Below are positions 45,828-56,082 of a DNA stretch of 64,000 nt, in pieces. Origin of the DNA: Primula veris (Eukaryota; Streptophyta; Magnoliopsida; Ericales; Primulaceae); NCBI GenBank assembly GCA_963682055.1, contig OY821745.1, positions 11,415,501-11,479,500 on the forward strand, given 5' to 3'. A program made the translations under genes and the position numbers. Every line of letters starts with the position of its first letter. The stretch's first letter is position 1. The notes under the pieces are model-generated. The model had not been told where the DNA came from, searched no databases, and saw only the letters and a program-made list of their open reading frames with translations.

Positions 45828-46163
45828 TTATTTTGTAGGACCAGCTTCATCCTCGGGCCTCTTCTTAGACCGAGCATACACTTCCTTGAGGGCCAATTTA
45901 TAAGCCCTCTTGGAAGCGATATGCCTCTCTCTAAAAGCCTCAAGCTCTTTGATCCGAGCACGAGCCCAAATATTGTCGATCAGAGACCTCTGATATTCAC
46001 TCTCCATGGCCTCCAAGCGCTCGTCCATCTCAGCAGCTCGGCGAGCCTCCTTGGTTAAAGAGGCCACCCTCCTTTCGAGTATACGAGCCTTCCTAACCTC
46101 CTCCTCTAGATGGGCAACATATTCGGGAAGTTTGTCACCACTATTTTCACGAGGAGAAGCCAT
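45828..46163 (-). CDS. Antisense coiled-coil gene B2, MASP type
   Basis: A 111-residue frame starting MASPRENSGDKLPEYVAH. It is a paralogue of B1: both begin MASP, then YVA(H/Y)LE(E/N)EV(R/K)KAR, a central helix, and (K)RAYKLA(L/F)KE with a charged tail. A second ATG three codons upstream is possible, but the MASP start is shared with B1. CTATAAAAGG lies about 45 bases upstream and AATAAA about 52 bases downstream. Function unknown. Confidence 0.62.
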   Translation of the reverse strand: MASPRENSGDKLPEYVAHLEEEVRKARILERRVASLTKEARRAAEMDERLEAMESEYQRSLIDNIWARARIKELEAFRERHIASKRAYKLALKEVYARSKKRPEDEAGPTK

Positions 46164-46206
46164 TTGATTCATTAGGAGAATTATACAAAAAGATAGATAC
46201 AGCCCC

Positions 46207-46215
46207 CTTTTATAG
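46207..46215 (-). promoter_or_regulatory. TATA box of antisense gene B2
   Basis: Minus strand CTATAAAAG, about 45 bases before the ATG at 46163. Confidence 0.55.
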
Positions 46216-46374
46216 GAAGAAGTAACGGGGAAGATCAGAGGTCATCTCGAAGAAAGACAAACCCTTGAGCTTCTCAGAAACATTTAATGCCCAACCAACT
46301 ACTGTTCAAGTCCAATTGAGTCATCCAATGAGGTATTAAAGAAATAAACAGACAGGAATGAAAATAGGAAATAT

Positions 46375-46380
46375 TTTATT
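46375..46380 (-). terminator. Poly(A) signal of antisense gene B1
   Basis: Minus strand AATAAA in AATTAATAAAATATTTCC, about 77 bases after the stop at 46457. TGTAA motifs lie between. Confidence 0.55.
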
Positions 46381-46456
46381 AATTTCAAATAATTCGATTA
46401 CAACTGGGGAATGATGCCCCATACAAAAAAATTACAAAAGAAATTACAAAAACTAA

Positions 46457-46768
46457 TTATTCCGAGGAAGAGCTTGCTTCAACGCCATCCGACCCTGGTT
46501 TGGACCGATCATGCAGCTCCTTAAAAGCAAGTTTATAAGCCCTTTTGGCTGCCTTTTGCTTAGCCAGGTAAGCCTCGAGCCTCTTTATGCGCTCAAAGGC
46601 CCAATCCAGGTCAACCATCGTCAAGTGATGAGCCGCGTCCATATCAGACAACCTTTTTGTCACATCCGCCAGTTTCTTTTTCATGACGCGAGCCTTCTTG
46701 ACCTCATTCTCCAAGTAAGCGACGTAATCTGAAGAATAGTATCCAGTAGAACCATTGGGAGAAGCCAT
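46457..46768 (-). CDS. Antisense coiled-coil gene B1, MASP type
   Basis: A 103-residue frame starting MASPNGSTGYYSSDYVAY, then a heptad-rich helix (LENEVKKARVMKKKLADV) and (K)RAYKLAFKELHDRSK with a Ser/Glu end. The frame is open further upstream, but this ATG follows a TATA box by about 53 bases and matches the start of the paralogue B2. AATAAA lies downstream. It is the first gene of the antisense array, about 270 bases from the 3' LTR. Function unknown. Confidence 0.62.
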   Translation of the reverse strand: MASPNGSTGYYSSDYVAYLENEVKKARVMKKKLADVTKRLSDMDAAHHLTMVDLDWAFERIKRLEAYLAKQKAAKRAYKLAFKELHDRSKPGSDGVEASSSSE

Positions 46769-46820
46769 TGAGCCGCAGTCGAAGTAATAATAAATGGGAT
46801 AATGAAGGATGGGGCACTTC

Positions 46821-46829
46821 CTTTTATAG
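46821..46829 (-). promoter_or_regulatory. TATA box of antisense gene B1
   Basis: Minus strand CTATAAAAG, about 53 bases before the ATG at 46768. Confidence 0.55.
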
Positions 46830-47019
46830 TAGATAACTGTTGGAAAGATCAAGGGTTTTCCTCGAAAAAAGATACCAAGATAGGACTTCTTAATGACCTC
46901 AAATGGGCCCCAGGAAACATTCATAAATCTATCGCGTTTCTCGATGAAGCCTTGGGAACAACAAAACCGAAGCAATATCCTCGACATACCGATCATGACT
47001 CCCTCGACGTGGAGACCAC

Positions 47020-47041
47020 ACCGAGGAAGTCAGGGAGCACT
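47020..47041 (+). promoter_or_regulatory. Probable polypurine tract of the gypsy element
   Basis: The 22 bases directly before the 3' LTR include GAGGAAGTCAGGGAGCAC, purine-rich and correctly placed for plus-strand priming, although not a pure purine run. Confidence 0.5.
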
Positions 47042-47596
47042 TGATAGAACATAAAAATTGGACCTGAATATATCTATTCGGGTACGAATCGACCCACCCA
47101 TCATAGAGGGGTATCCAATGCTTGAATGGGTTATCACATGCCTTTATTTGAGAATAAGAGTGGATGTCACTAAAAGCCCAAGCCCACTTAACAAGGGACC
47201 CATGTCTGAAGAATCCCATGAGATGGAGACATTTGTCAACATCCTAGGAGGCATAATTGCCTATAAATAGCCAAGTATCCACCCTAAGAAAGGGACCAGA
47301 AAACATATCTCAAAAATATAGAGAGAGGGAGAGAAAAGATAAAAACTTGTCAGAACGTATCACATCAAAAGCCTAACCGAGCAAGGTAGAAAATCGAGCA
47401 CCGAAGAGAAGAGAAAGATTACATTCAGGATCAAACGCCGAATCCGAGCATAAATATAGTGATGGAAGTTGTAGTCCGAACAAGGGCAATTGCCGAATAA
47501 TAATAAAGATCAATAAGTGTTCATCGTTTATTGTCAATTCATTATATATTATTGTTGAAAAGCCTAACGCTACCGACCAAAGTTATGGCTTTGTCA
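47042..47596 (+). repeat. Ty3-gypsy 3' LTR
   Basis: 555 bp, same ends as the 5' LTR (TGATAG...TTGTCA), roughly 20 base differences by eye, no indel in total length. It is followed by ATTAT, the right target duplication. Confidence 0.95.
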
Positions 47597-47601
47597 ATTA
47601 T

Positions 47602-48898
47602 ATTTTAATTTATTTTAATTATGGATACTTTTCGTATAATACCTCAAATTCTTGAGAGAAAAAAATGCCGTGAACTTTGATTTTATTTTTTTAGTTTAAT
47701 ACAATTCCGTCAACTCTAACTACTTTTTGGATGGAATTCGTTAAATAAATGGTATTTTGATCATTTCATTACAATCATTAATTTGATTTTAGGGTACTAA
47801 ATGTAGAAATGGTACAAAAAGACTAACATTTTAATAGTTTAGGTTACTGAATGAAAAAAAGACATAGTTTGTGTACCTAAACATAAAAGTTACCATATTT
47901 AAAGGTATAAACCCATTTTTGTTAGATTCTTAACTAAAGCTATATGTTCACACCATTTTAATTTATAAGTAAGGAATATTGCAATTTAAATAGACATTAT
48001 GATATTTTTACTTTTGCATCTAATTTCTGGATTTAATCATTTTTTTTTCATACATATTTTAGTAAACTTAATGTGTGAATGACAAATATGTAAAATTAAA
48101 TGAAAAATTGTTTATATCCAAAAAAGGTGGACAATTAAAATGGAACAACTAAAAATGAAAATATGGGCCTATATTTTGGAACGAGCGAGTATACATTATA
48201 AAAAACTACTAAGTGATAGTTTAGTATTTTCACATGCCACGAAAATAAAATCCTGAAAAATTACTATAAAAATGCCAATTGAAAATGAATAAAATTGTTC
48301 ATTTGAGATCATACAAATAATAACCGAACGCGTTTTTTCGATGTGCACTTAAGGATCAATAGTAACAAATTGATAGGAATCTTTATTTTGTAAATAATTA
48401 ATGTGTGTCTCTATTTCTACATAAAAGTTGACTTTTACACCATTTATTCATAAATGTGCACTGTAAATTATCTTTTTTTAGAGGAAAAATTAGGTATCAA
48501 GTTTAAACATAATAGAAAATTGTTGACAAAAACTGATATTAAAGCCGCATTTTTGTTCATTGGTTCGTCATTTTAAACATAATAGATAAATGTTGACAAA
48601 AACTGATATTAAAGCCGTATTTTTGTTTGTTGGGTCATCATCTCCCTTTTCATTGTACAGTTGTAAATGAGCGGATTATTATCATCCGAAAACTATTTAA
48701 CTACAAATTTAACTTTTTTCTGTAATAAATAAAATTTAACTTAAAACTTACAAGTTATAACTTTAAGATGTATTTAATATTTTTTTGTTGCTCGTCCAAA
48801 CAACATTTGAATATCTCTATGAACATTCGTCAAGCTACAACACCATGCTCTTGTTCAGTCAACTTCTTCGACGACTTGCAACATTTTTCAGATGAACT
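47602..48898. other. AT-rich spacer with a 70-bp tandem duplication
   Basis: No gene recognised. A 70-bp segment containing GACAAAAACTGATATTAAAG occurs twice in tandem (48502-48571 and 48572-48641) with a few differences. Confidence 0.6.
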
Positions 48899-48952
48899 TT
48901 CTATAATGAGGTTGGATTTTTATACTACATTTTTTCTGAAAAAACGCATAAA

Positions 48953-49018
48953 CCGTACATTTAATTTACGGTTTACAGAAATTACATACAAACCGTACAT
49001 TAAATGTACGGTTTGCAT
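48953..49018. repeat. Palindromic AAACCGTACATTAAATGTACGG units, left arm
   Basis: Two units of the near-perfect palindrome AACCGTACATTAAATGTACG within the left TIR. Four related units lie in the right arm (50230-50369). Each can form a cruciform on its own. Confidence 0.8.
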
Positions 49019-49330
49019 GTATTTTTTTTTTTATTTTTTTTTTTTTGTAATTTCAATTTGTAAAATAGGAAAAAATATATAAAATATGCAAATCTATAAT
49101 TCATTTAGCTATATATAATTGTTTGTTGTTTGTTTATATTAATTATAGAAATTATAATAATTGTTGATATTTGTCCCATTTTTTGCAACTGTTCGGAAAG
49201 GAAGCAACTGTTCGGAAATGAAGCAAGCAACTGTTCGGAAAGGAAGCAAGCAACTGTTCGGAAACGAAGCAAGCAACTGTTCGGAAAGGAAGCAAGCAAC
49301 TGTTCGGAAAGGAAGCAAGCAACTCAGCGG

Positions 49331-49496
49331 GACCCCAGCCAGGGGCTCTCGCCCCTTGGACCCCGCCAGGGGCTCTGCCCCTAGGACCCCGCCAGGGGCT
49401 CTGCCCCTAGGACCCCGCCAGGGGCTCTGCCCCTAGGACCCCGCCAGGGGCTCTGCCCCTTGGACCCCGTCAGGGGCTCTGCCCCTTGGAACCCCG
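49331..49496 (+). repeat. 26-bp GC-rich hairpin repeat
   Basis: Units with GACCCCGCCAGGGGCTCTGC start at 49331, 49359, 49385, 49411, 49437, 49463 and 49489, 26 bp apart after the first. AGGGGC and GCCCCT inside each unit pair with a three-base loop. Base composition is opposite to the AT-rich surroundings. Confidence 0.88.
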
Positions 49497-49649
49497 TTTC
49501 AATTATTCATATTCAATTATACGTTGGCTCGACGAGCGTGCACTCCGCACTTCCCTAACTCGTTTGCGAGTTTAACGCATTATTGCATCGGCCTATAATA
49601 AATCACATTACTACTAAAATACATTGATGATACTAAAATCACCAACAGT

Positions 49650-49966
49650 TTAGGGTTTGTAATTTAGGGTTTAGGGTTTGTAATTTAGGATTTAGGATTT
49701 AAGGTTTAGGGTTTAGTGTTTAGGATTTAGGTTTTAGTGTTTAGTGTTTAGGATTTAGGGTTTAGGGTTTGTAATTTAGGGTTTTTAATTTAGTGTTTAG
49801 GGTTTAGTGTTTAGGGTTTAGGGTTTAGTAATTTCAGCAATATTGGTCCAAATCTTTCATCTATAATATACAAACCCTAAACCCTAAATCCTAAACCCTA
49901 AACCCTAAACCCTAAACACTAAATTAAAAACCCTAAATTACAAACCCTAAACCCTAAATCCTAAAC
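49650..49966. repeat. Inverted telomere-like repeat blocks
   Basis: TTTAGGGTTTAGGGTTTG-type units on the left (about 49650-49830) and CAAACCCTAAACCCTAAA-type units on the right (about 49873-49966), separated by about 40 bases. Degenerate, with TTTAGGA and TAATTTAGGG variants. They resemble the Arabidopsis-type plant telomere repeat but stand inside a transposon. Confidence 0.85.
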
Positions 49967-51944
49967 AGTTGCTTGCTTCCTTTCCGAACAGTTGCTTGCT
50001 TCCTTTCCGAACAGTTGCTTGCTTCCTTTCCGAACAGTTGCTTCCTTTCCGAACAGTTGCAAAAAATGGGACAAATATCAACAATTATTATAATTTCTAT
50101 AATTAATATAAACAAACAACAAACAATTATATATAGCTAAGTGAATTATGGATTTGCATATTTTATATATTTTTCCTATTTTACAAATTGAAATTACAAA
50201 AAAAAAAAAAAAAAAAAAAAATTACATACAAACCGTACATTTAATGTACGGTTTGCAAAAATATATGCAAACCGTACATTAAATGTACGGTTTGCATGTA
50301 TTTTTGCAAACCGTACATTAAATGTACGGTTTGTATGTAATTTCTATAAACCGTAAATTAAATGTACGGTTTGTGCGTTTTTTCAGAAAAAGTGTAGTAT
50401 AAAAATCCAACCTCTTCTATAATTTCGTACAGTTTCAGACAAATTTCCGGACAACCTTAGATAATTATATATTGATTGAAAACAAATGTATTTTTCTATT
50501 ACGAATATATAGTCTATAAAGATCTTCATAATAATTGTTCAACAATGAGATGATGAAATCAATATTTGCCCCAATAATCAAGTTTTCCTTAATTCGTAAA
50601 AGGGTTTTCACAAGGTGGATAGCGCGTGGTCTGTTTCAAGTTTCAACTCTTTTCAACAATTATAAGCATAGCTTTAATAAGGTACAAATACCAATCACGA
50701 ACTATCAATCATTCTATCTTCTTTTTTTTCTTCATTGGTATACCGTATATATACAAACGGAGTTACCACGACATATAATATAATCACGAAATGAACCAGG
50801 TGAACACAGTCAGCAATCCCTCTATTTTATTTTTTAAAAATAAAAACTACTTTTTTTTTCCCATATATATTGATAAAAATCTTTAAAAAATTAGTTTTTG
50901 GCCCCCCAATATTATGGGAAAAAAAACTTAATATGGTATGAAAAAAAAATTATATAGAAAATCGACCGCTACCATTTTAACTTCTTGATTCCGTCACCAT
51001 ATCTAATCAAGGGGGGACATTTGGGCATGTTTTCAAGATCATATTATCGTTTTTTTTCATATTTATTCGTAAAAAATAAATCAAATTTTTTTTCTTAAAT
51101 AAACATTTTATTTTATTTATAAAGTGTTTGTTTAAAAAAATCTGTGAAATTTGAGTTTTTTTTTTTGTATTCATTGTTTATTTTGACAATTTATAAGATA
51201 TTAGTAATATTAATAAACACCAAAAAAATTTTAATTAAATGTCAAATTTTTTCGTTTTTTCTTTAACAAACAATTTATAAATAAAATAAAACGTTAAATT
51301 AAGAAAAAAAAAATTACGAATACATATGAAAAAATCGATAACATGAACTTAGAAAACATTACCAAATGTGCATCCCTAATCAAGACTATGTTTGTCACGC
51401 ACCACGTCACCAATGATGTGTCAATTCTAAAGACTTTAAGACCATCCACGTGTACAAAGGCCCACAAAAACCACGTGAACTTATATTAGATGGGCCCACG
51501 ATTAACCACTATTCCTAAAGCAGGCAATTTGAGGTATGTATATTTTAAACTTATTGCAAATTAACACTAGTTATCGATACATATAAACTCAGACGTTGAC
51601 TGTCGCTTACGGACGTTGATAAAAAAATAAAAATAAAAATAAAAAAGTTGGAAAAAACGAAAAAAAAAAATCCTGAAAAATTTGGAAAAATATTTAAAAA
51701 ATTCTAAAACAAAATCTAAAAATTATTTTTTTCATAAAAAATACAAATACCCAACAAATGTTTGAATAAGACCATTGACCGTACTCCGGTGTTGACTGTC
51801 GTTGATCGGAAATTAAAGAAAAAATTGGGAAAAAAAAAATATACAAATTTTTTAAAAAAAATAGAAAATTTGGAAATAAAAAATTCTAAAAAATCAAAAA
51901 AATTATTATCATTAGAAATTTCAAAAACAAAATATACAAATACA

Positions 51945-52530
51945 ACTTTTTTTGACAATCTAATACAATTTTTTTGAAAATCTAATATAATTTATTTGAC
52001 AATCTAATAAACCTTCTTATGCAAAATTTTTGACAGTCTAATATAATTTTATTGACGATTTAATAGACAATTTAATATAAATTTTTGACAATCTAATATG
52101 ATTTTTTTGAAAATCTAATATAATTTTTTTTAGAATCTATTACAATTTTTTGAAAATCTAATATAATTTTTTTGACAATATAATACACATTTTTCGGCAA
52201 TCTAATACGATTTTTTTGACAGTGTAATATAAATTTTCTTGACAATTTAAAACAAAATATTTGACAATCTAATACAACTTTTTCGACATCTAATACAACA
52301 AATTTAACAATTTAATACAAAATTTTTTTTACAATCTAATACAACATTTTTGACAATCTAATACAATTTTTTTGACAATATAACAAAAAAACGGACAGTC
52401 TAATACAAAAATGACAATACGATGACAGCTTGATAGACGTCCTCATAGACAATCTAATTCATTAATGGAAAATTTGTTTTATTGACATTGTAATAAGTAG
52501 CATTTTAATAGACAATCTAATGAATAAAAT
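51945..52530 (+). repeat. Degenerate TTTGACAATCTAATACAA minisatellite
   Basis: More than twenty imperfect copies of TTTTTGACAATCTAATA(C/T)AA at about 20-30 bp spacing, with variable T-run lengths. Strand-asymmetric: T-rich spacers and constant TCTAATA cores. Confidence 0.85.
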
Positions 52531-53757
52531 TACTAATTATTTTAAAGTTATGAGAAAATTTTGTTATCTTCTAACAACCAGAATCATTTGAAAACTTTGG
52601 GACCAAAAGATAACAAACCTAAAAACTACTTTAGGTTAATTTACAAAGTGAGATCCCTGGATTAACCATTTTTTTTAGAGGGAAAAAATATGTTTAGTTT
52701 ATTCTATTATCGGTGCTTAACGATTTCGGTATTAGATTACTAATTTTAACAATTGAGCTACCAATTAAACTACAAAATTTGTCACAATTGAATATCTACC
52801 GTTAAACAAAATGATGAAATTGCACTCACATTCTCTTGCCTCTTACATGCTGAGTTTAATTCTATCAGCATTTGTCAAAAATAGATACTCGAATATGAGA
52901 TATAGTGGCTGCAATTTCGTTGATTTATGTTGTTTGTCCCTTAATTGGACGAAATTTTATGGTTTGGTAACTCAATTGTTAAAATTGATAGTGTAGTACC
53001 TAAATTATTAACGATTTGTATTACATTAGATATTTTTTTCCTTCTTTTACATGATTATCTGAATCTCTTTCACTTTATTTTTTCTCATAGTAGTGATCAA
53101 CCATATTTAATTAGTCTCTTAAGTCCGCCTATAGCCACCTCGACGACGACGATCTAGATCGGGGAATGGCATGTCGACGATGGCGATCAGAATCTCCGTC
53201 GTCATTATATATATATATATTTATATATGTATATATCGATGTATGTATTGTATATATCGTTGTATATATGTATCGTATGTGTCATGTGTGGATCTGGCAT
53301 CGACGACGATATATCTAAGAGAAAAGAGAGAACGACACAGTCTGTTGCCGAAAATCTGGCAGCGACGGAGCTCCGATAAAATTATGGTGGTTGTGATGTG
53401 TATTAGTATTTTATAGATAGAAACTGTTTTGGATGAAAATATTTAGGATATGTGATACAAAAATCAAATTAAAATATTTAAAAACGATAAGTTATAGTAA
53501 TAAAAAAGATTAAATATTGTAAACCGGTATCGGACTGGATTAATTCAGTAACGGGGAGGCCTTAAAAATCCTAAAACACCCCGTACTTGTGAAGCCGTTT
53601 TACCGTTTATAGACATTCCCACGTGGCCGTCACGTCAGATTGGGCCCATTTTATGGACGGCTCTCTCACTATTTCCCTCTCTATCTCATTAACTTGACCA
53701 AACAAATAATAATTAAAAATATGAATATAAATTTTATTAACTTGGAATCTACAAACT

Positions 53758-53934
53758 ACTTGAGTGATACTTATTTTTTTTGTTGAAATTCTATTTGGAT
53801 ACATGGCTACAAATTTGTTTTACCAAAAAATACATATTCTAATTTCTAAGGGAAATAAGAATATGTCTTTTTTGGTAAAACAAATTTGTACCCATGTATC
53901 CAAATAGAATTTCAACAAAAAAATAAGTATCAAG
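53758..53934. other. Long near-perfect hairpin (MITE or small-RNA precursor candidate)
   Basis: A left arm of about 84 bases (GATACTTATTTTTTTTG, TTTGGATACATGG, TACCAAAAAA) is followed after a loop of about 10-20 bases by its reverse complement, with few mismatches. A transcript would fold into one long stem of the kind processed to small RNAs. Equally it could be a small palindromic MITE. No target duplication was identified. Confidence 0.7.
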
Positions 53935-55949
53935 GGAAATAAGAAAGTATTATTAAACATGATTAACATTTAAATAAATTGGTAATCTGTAAGATTTGTG
54001 TCTAACCAATGTGGTATTGTGGTACTGAAATTATTAAGTGTATTTTTTCTACTATGTAATCTAATAAGTAATAAGGTGGTTTAATTTTTGAGTTTACCCC
54101 ATAAAAAAATAAAGTATAGCTATACAAACTGCACACGTTTTTGCATTATAAATAAATTACATTTACTTATATATTGAATTTTGATGACTTCGGAATAAGA
54201 ATGAAAAGAATAGTTCACTGCTTGCGTTTGTTAGTTTTTAACAATTTAAACTTGTCCAAATCAAATTTTAACTAATCCGTCACTATATAGAGTTCATGAC
54301 GGTTTAGCAAAGGCAACATGACCGTCCCTAAAATGAGCATTGCAGAAAATTGTAACAGAATTATGACGGGGAGGTCGTAGCTAACATATTGTGCCTATAA
54401 AACATAAAAGCCGAATGGCTGACATGATTCCATCACGAGTCCGTTGCCAATTTCGCAAACCGAGACTCCCCCGTCGTGATATAAAGTAATTAATTTATTG
54501 ATCTAATACAAATCATTGTATTATTTAATTAAATTTAGTTTTACTAAAACAAAGTTAGAAAACTAATTATACACTTGGTATATTACTGAATCACAACTTC
54601 AATGACAAACTTGTAACTACTAACTCAAACTCAAATTGTTGATGACAAATTACCTAATCGTTGGCCCTTGTTCAGATTGTCCATCAAGTTTGATATCATA
54701 CGCGAGTCATTGTTTTCCGAATGTATATGTAATGACTTCCTTCAATTTTCTCTAATACACAAACATAGATATATATTAGCCATGCAAAAAAGTGGGTTAC
54801 GTTTGTAAACTCTATATGCGTATGAGTGAAAGAAATATATTTAACTTAAGAAATGGGCATATGCACTTTTGTCTAGTGGTTTACGTGTTTGTGTTAAAAA
54901 AAACTTGCTCACTTAATGGGAAAAAATACCGAATCGAGCAAAAATAGAATCAAATATACCGTGGAAAGTAAACAACAGTATAATATGACATTGCAGAATT
55001 AAACATAACCATCGTCCCACAACACGTCAATTTCTAACACCAGATTTCATGATTTTATTTACTTATAATAGGAAAAACATATCCAACATGAAATTGATCA
55101 GAAATTAAAGATTGAGCTATGTCTTCAATATCTGGTATGCCATAATAAGTTTGTGTGTTATACATAGGCGTGGGATTGAAATTGGGAAAGATTAGGAGGG
55201 AAATAAAGGGGGAAACAAATTAAGATGTTAAGAAATTTAACTTAGGAAAAGGGGGAAATTTGAATTTTTTAATAATTATGTTTATTTTCTTTTCTTTTCC
55301 TAACAACGACATTGCGATGGGATATCAACGGTTTGAATTTCAGTCATATGACCGTCATTATGCACAAATAATGCACGAATAATGAACTTAAGATAATTGT
55401 GGTGAAGTAAAAAAAGTTTCTTTTTAAATAATATTATATTTTTAAAAAAATCATAAAGATTAATGGGCACAATTAATTAGCTCTTTCTAAAAAGTGTAAA
55501 CAAATACCCATCATTATCTATTGAGTAATCGGAGATTTTAATTCAAACAATGCCCAAAGAATGCACTTAAGATAATCATGGTGAACTAAAAATGTTTATT
55601 TAAACATAAATTTTATATAAGTTGTTTTGACAAAAATGTAACTGGATAATATAATGTTTTGTTTATATTAATATTACTATTTTTAAAAATCATTCTATTA
55701 ATATGTTTTATTATGAAACCTTATAATGATATTTGAAACTTTTAAAAAATGGTCCCATTTTTTTTTTTTCTTGAACCGAGCTTCAAAAACTTCCGAGCCG
55801 TCCTTGAAGAAACATCAATTTTAAATTGTGGTTTACCTAAACAAAAAGTATAGGATCAGATAGAACTTTTAAAGCCATGAAATGTAATTTAACACTCAAT
55901 TATAATTAACTGATTAAGTCCTTCCCACCAAAAACTACTTTCTTCCCTC

Positions 55950-55959
55950 TATATATACC
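55950..55959 (+). promoter_or_regulatory. TATA box of the bHLH gene
   Basis: CTATATATACC, about 130 bases before the ATG at 56083, followed by an A/C-rich leader (ACACACACAACACACAAA) typical of plant 5' leaders. Confidence 0.65.
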
Positions 55960-56082
55960 TCTTCACTACAACTAAATACATACATACAAGCTTATAAAAA
56001 AAAAAAAAAAATTACATACATACACACACAACACACAAAATTCAACATTATCCTGCTAATTTTGATACAATTATTTGTAGAA

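Larger units (their letters stand above)
30200..47596 (+). mobile_element. Ty3-gypsy retrotransposon, Tat lineage, with antisense gene array
   Basis: A 17,397-bp element with two 555-bp LTRs (TGATAG...TTGTCA) and ATTAT on both sides (30195-30199, 47597-47601). The + strand encodes gag, protease, RT, a first RNase H, a second RNase H and integrase in gypsy order. An extra RNase H after the RT-associated one, and a long region between pol and 3' LTR with reverse-strand genes, are hallmarks of the Tat lineage (Ogre, Retand, Grande type). The two LTRs differ at roughly 20 positions by eye. In-frame stops make gag-pol defective. About 10 kb between pol and the 3' LTR carries three tandem arrays and eight genes on the minus strand. 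Confidence 0.95.
48908..50414. mobile_element. Mutator-like long-TIR element, non-autonomous
   Basis: It starts GAGGTTGGATTTTTATACTA and ends with the reverse complement. TTCTATAAT flanks it at 48899-48907 and 50415-50423. A 9-bp target duplication and G-starting long terminal inverted repeats point to Mutator-like elements (foldback type is the alternative). Each arm is over 300 bp and holds, from outside in: CCGTACATT palindromes, a T or A run, an AT-rich part, and CAACTGTTCGGAAAGGAAG repeats (six in the left arm, four in the right). The centre holds GC-rich 26-bp repeats (left side only) and telomere-like TTTAGGG/CCCTAAA blocks in inverted orientation. No transposase frame is present. Confidence 0.85.
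50424..55940. other. AT-rich spacer upstream of the bHLH gene
   Basis: No gene recognised. It contains a degenerate minisatellite (51945-52530) and a long hairpin (53758-53934). 54290-54480 has GACGG-rich ends (CATGACGG and CCCGTCG) that could be a CACTA-like remnant, but terminal matches are weak. The promoter of the bHLH gene occupies the last few hundred bases. Confidence 0.5.

Noticed and set aside
6347..49320. CTGTTCGGGAAAAG (copia LTR) and CTGTTCGGAAAGG (Mutator-like arm) look alike
   Set aside because: The shared part is about ten bases, spacing differs and flanks are unrelated; most likely coincidence.
49105..49436. Frames on both strands with repeated CSERK and similar blocks
   Set aside because: They translate the repeats of the Mutator-like element arms; no domain, and the frames end with the repeat.
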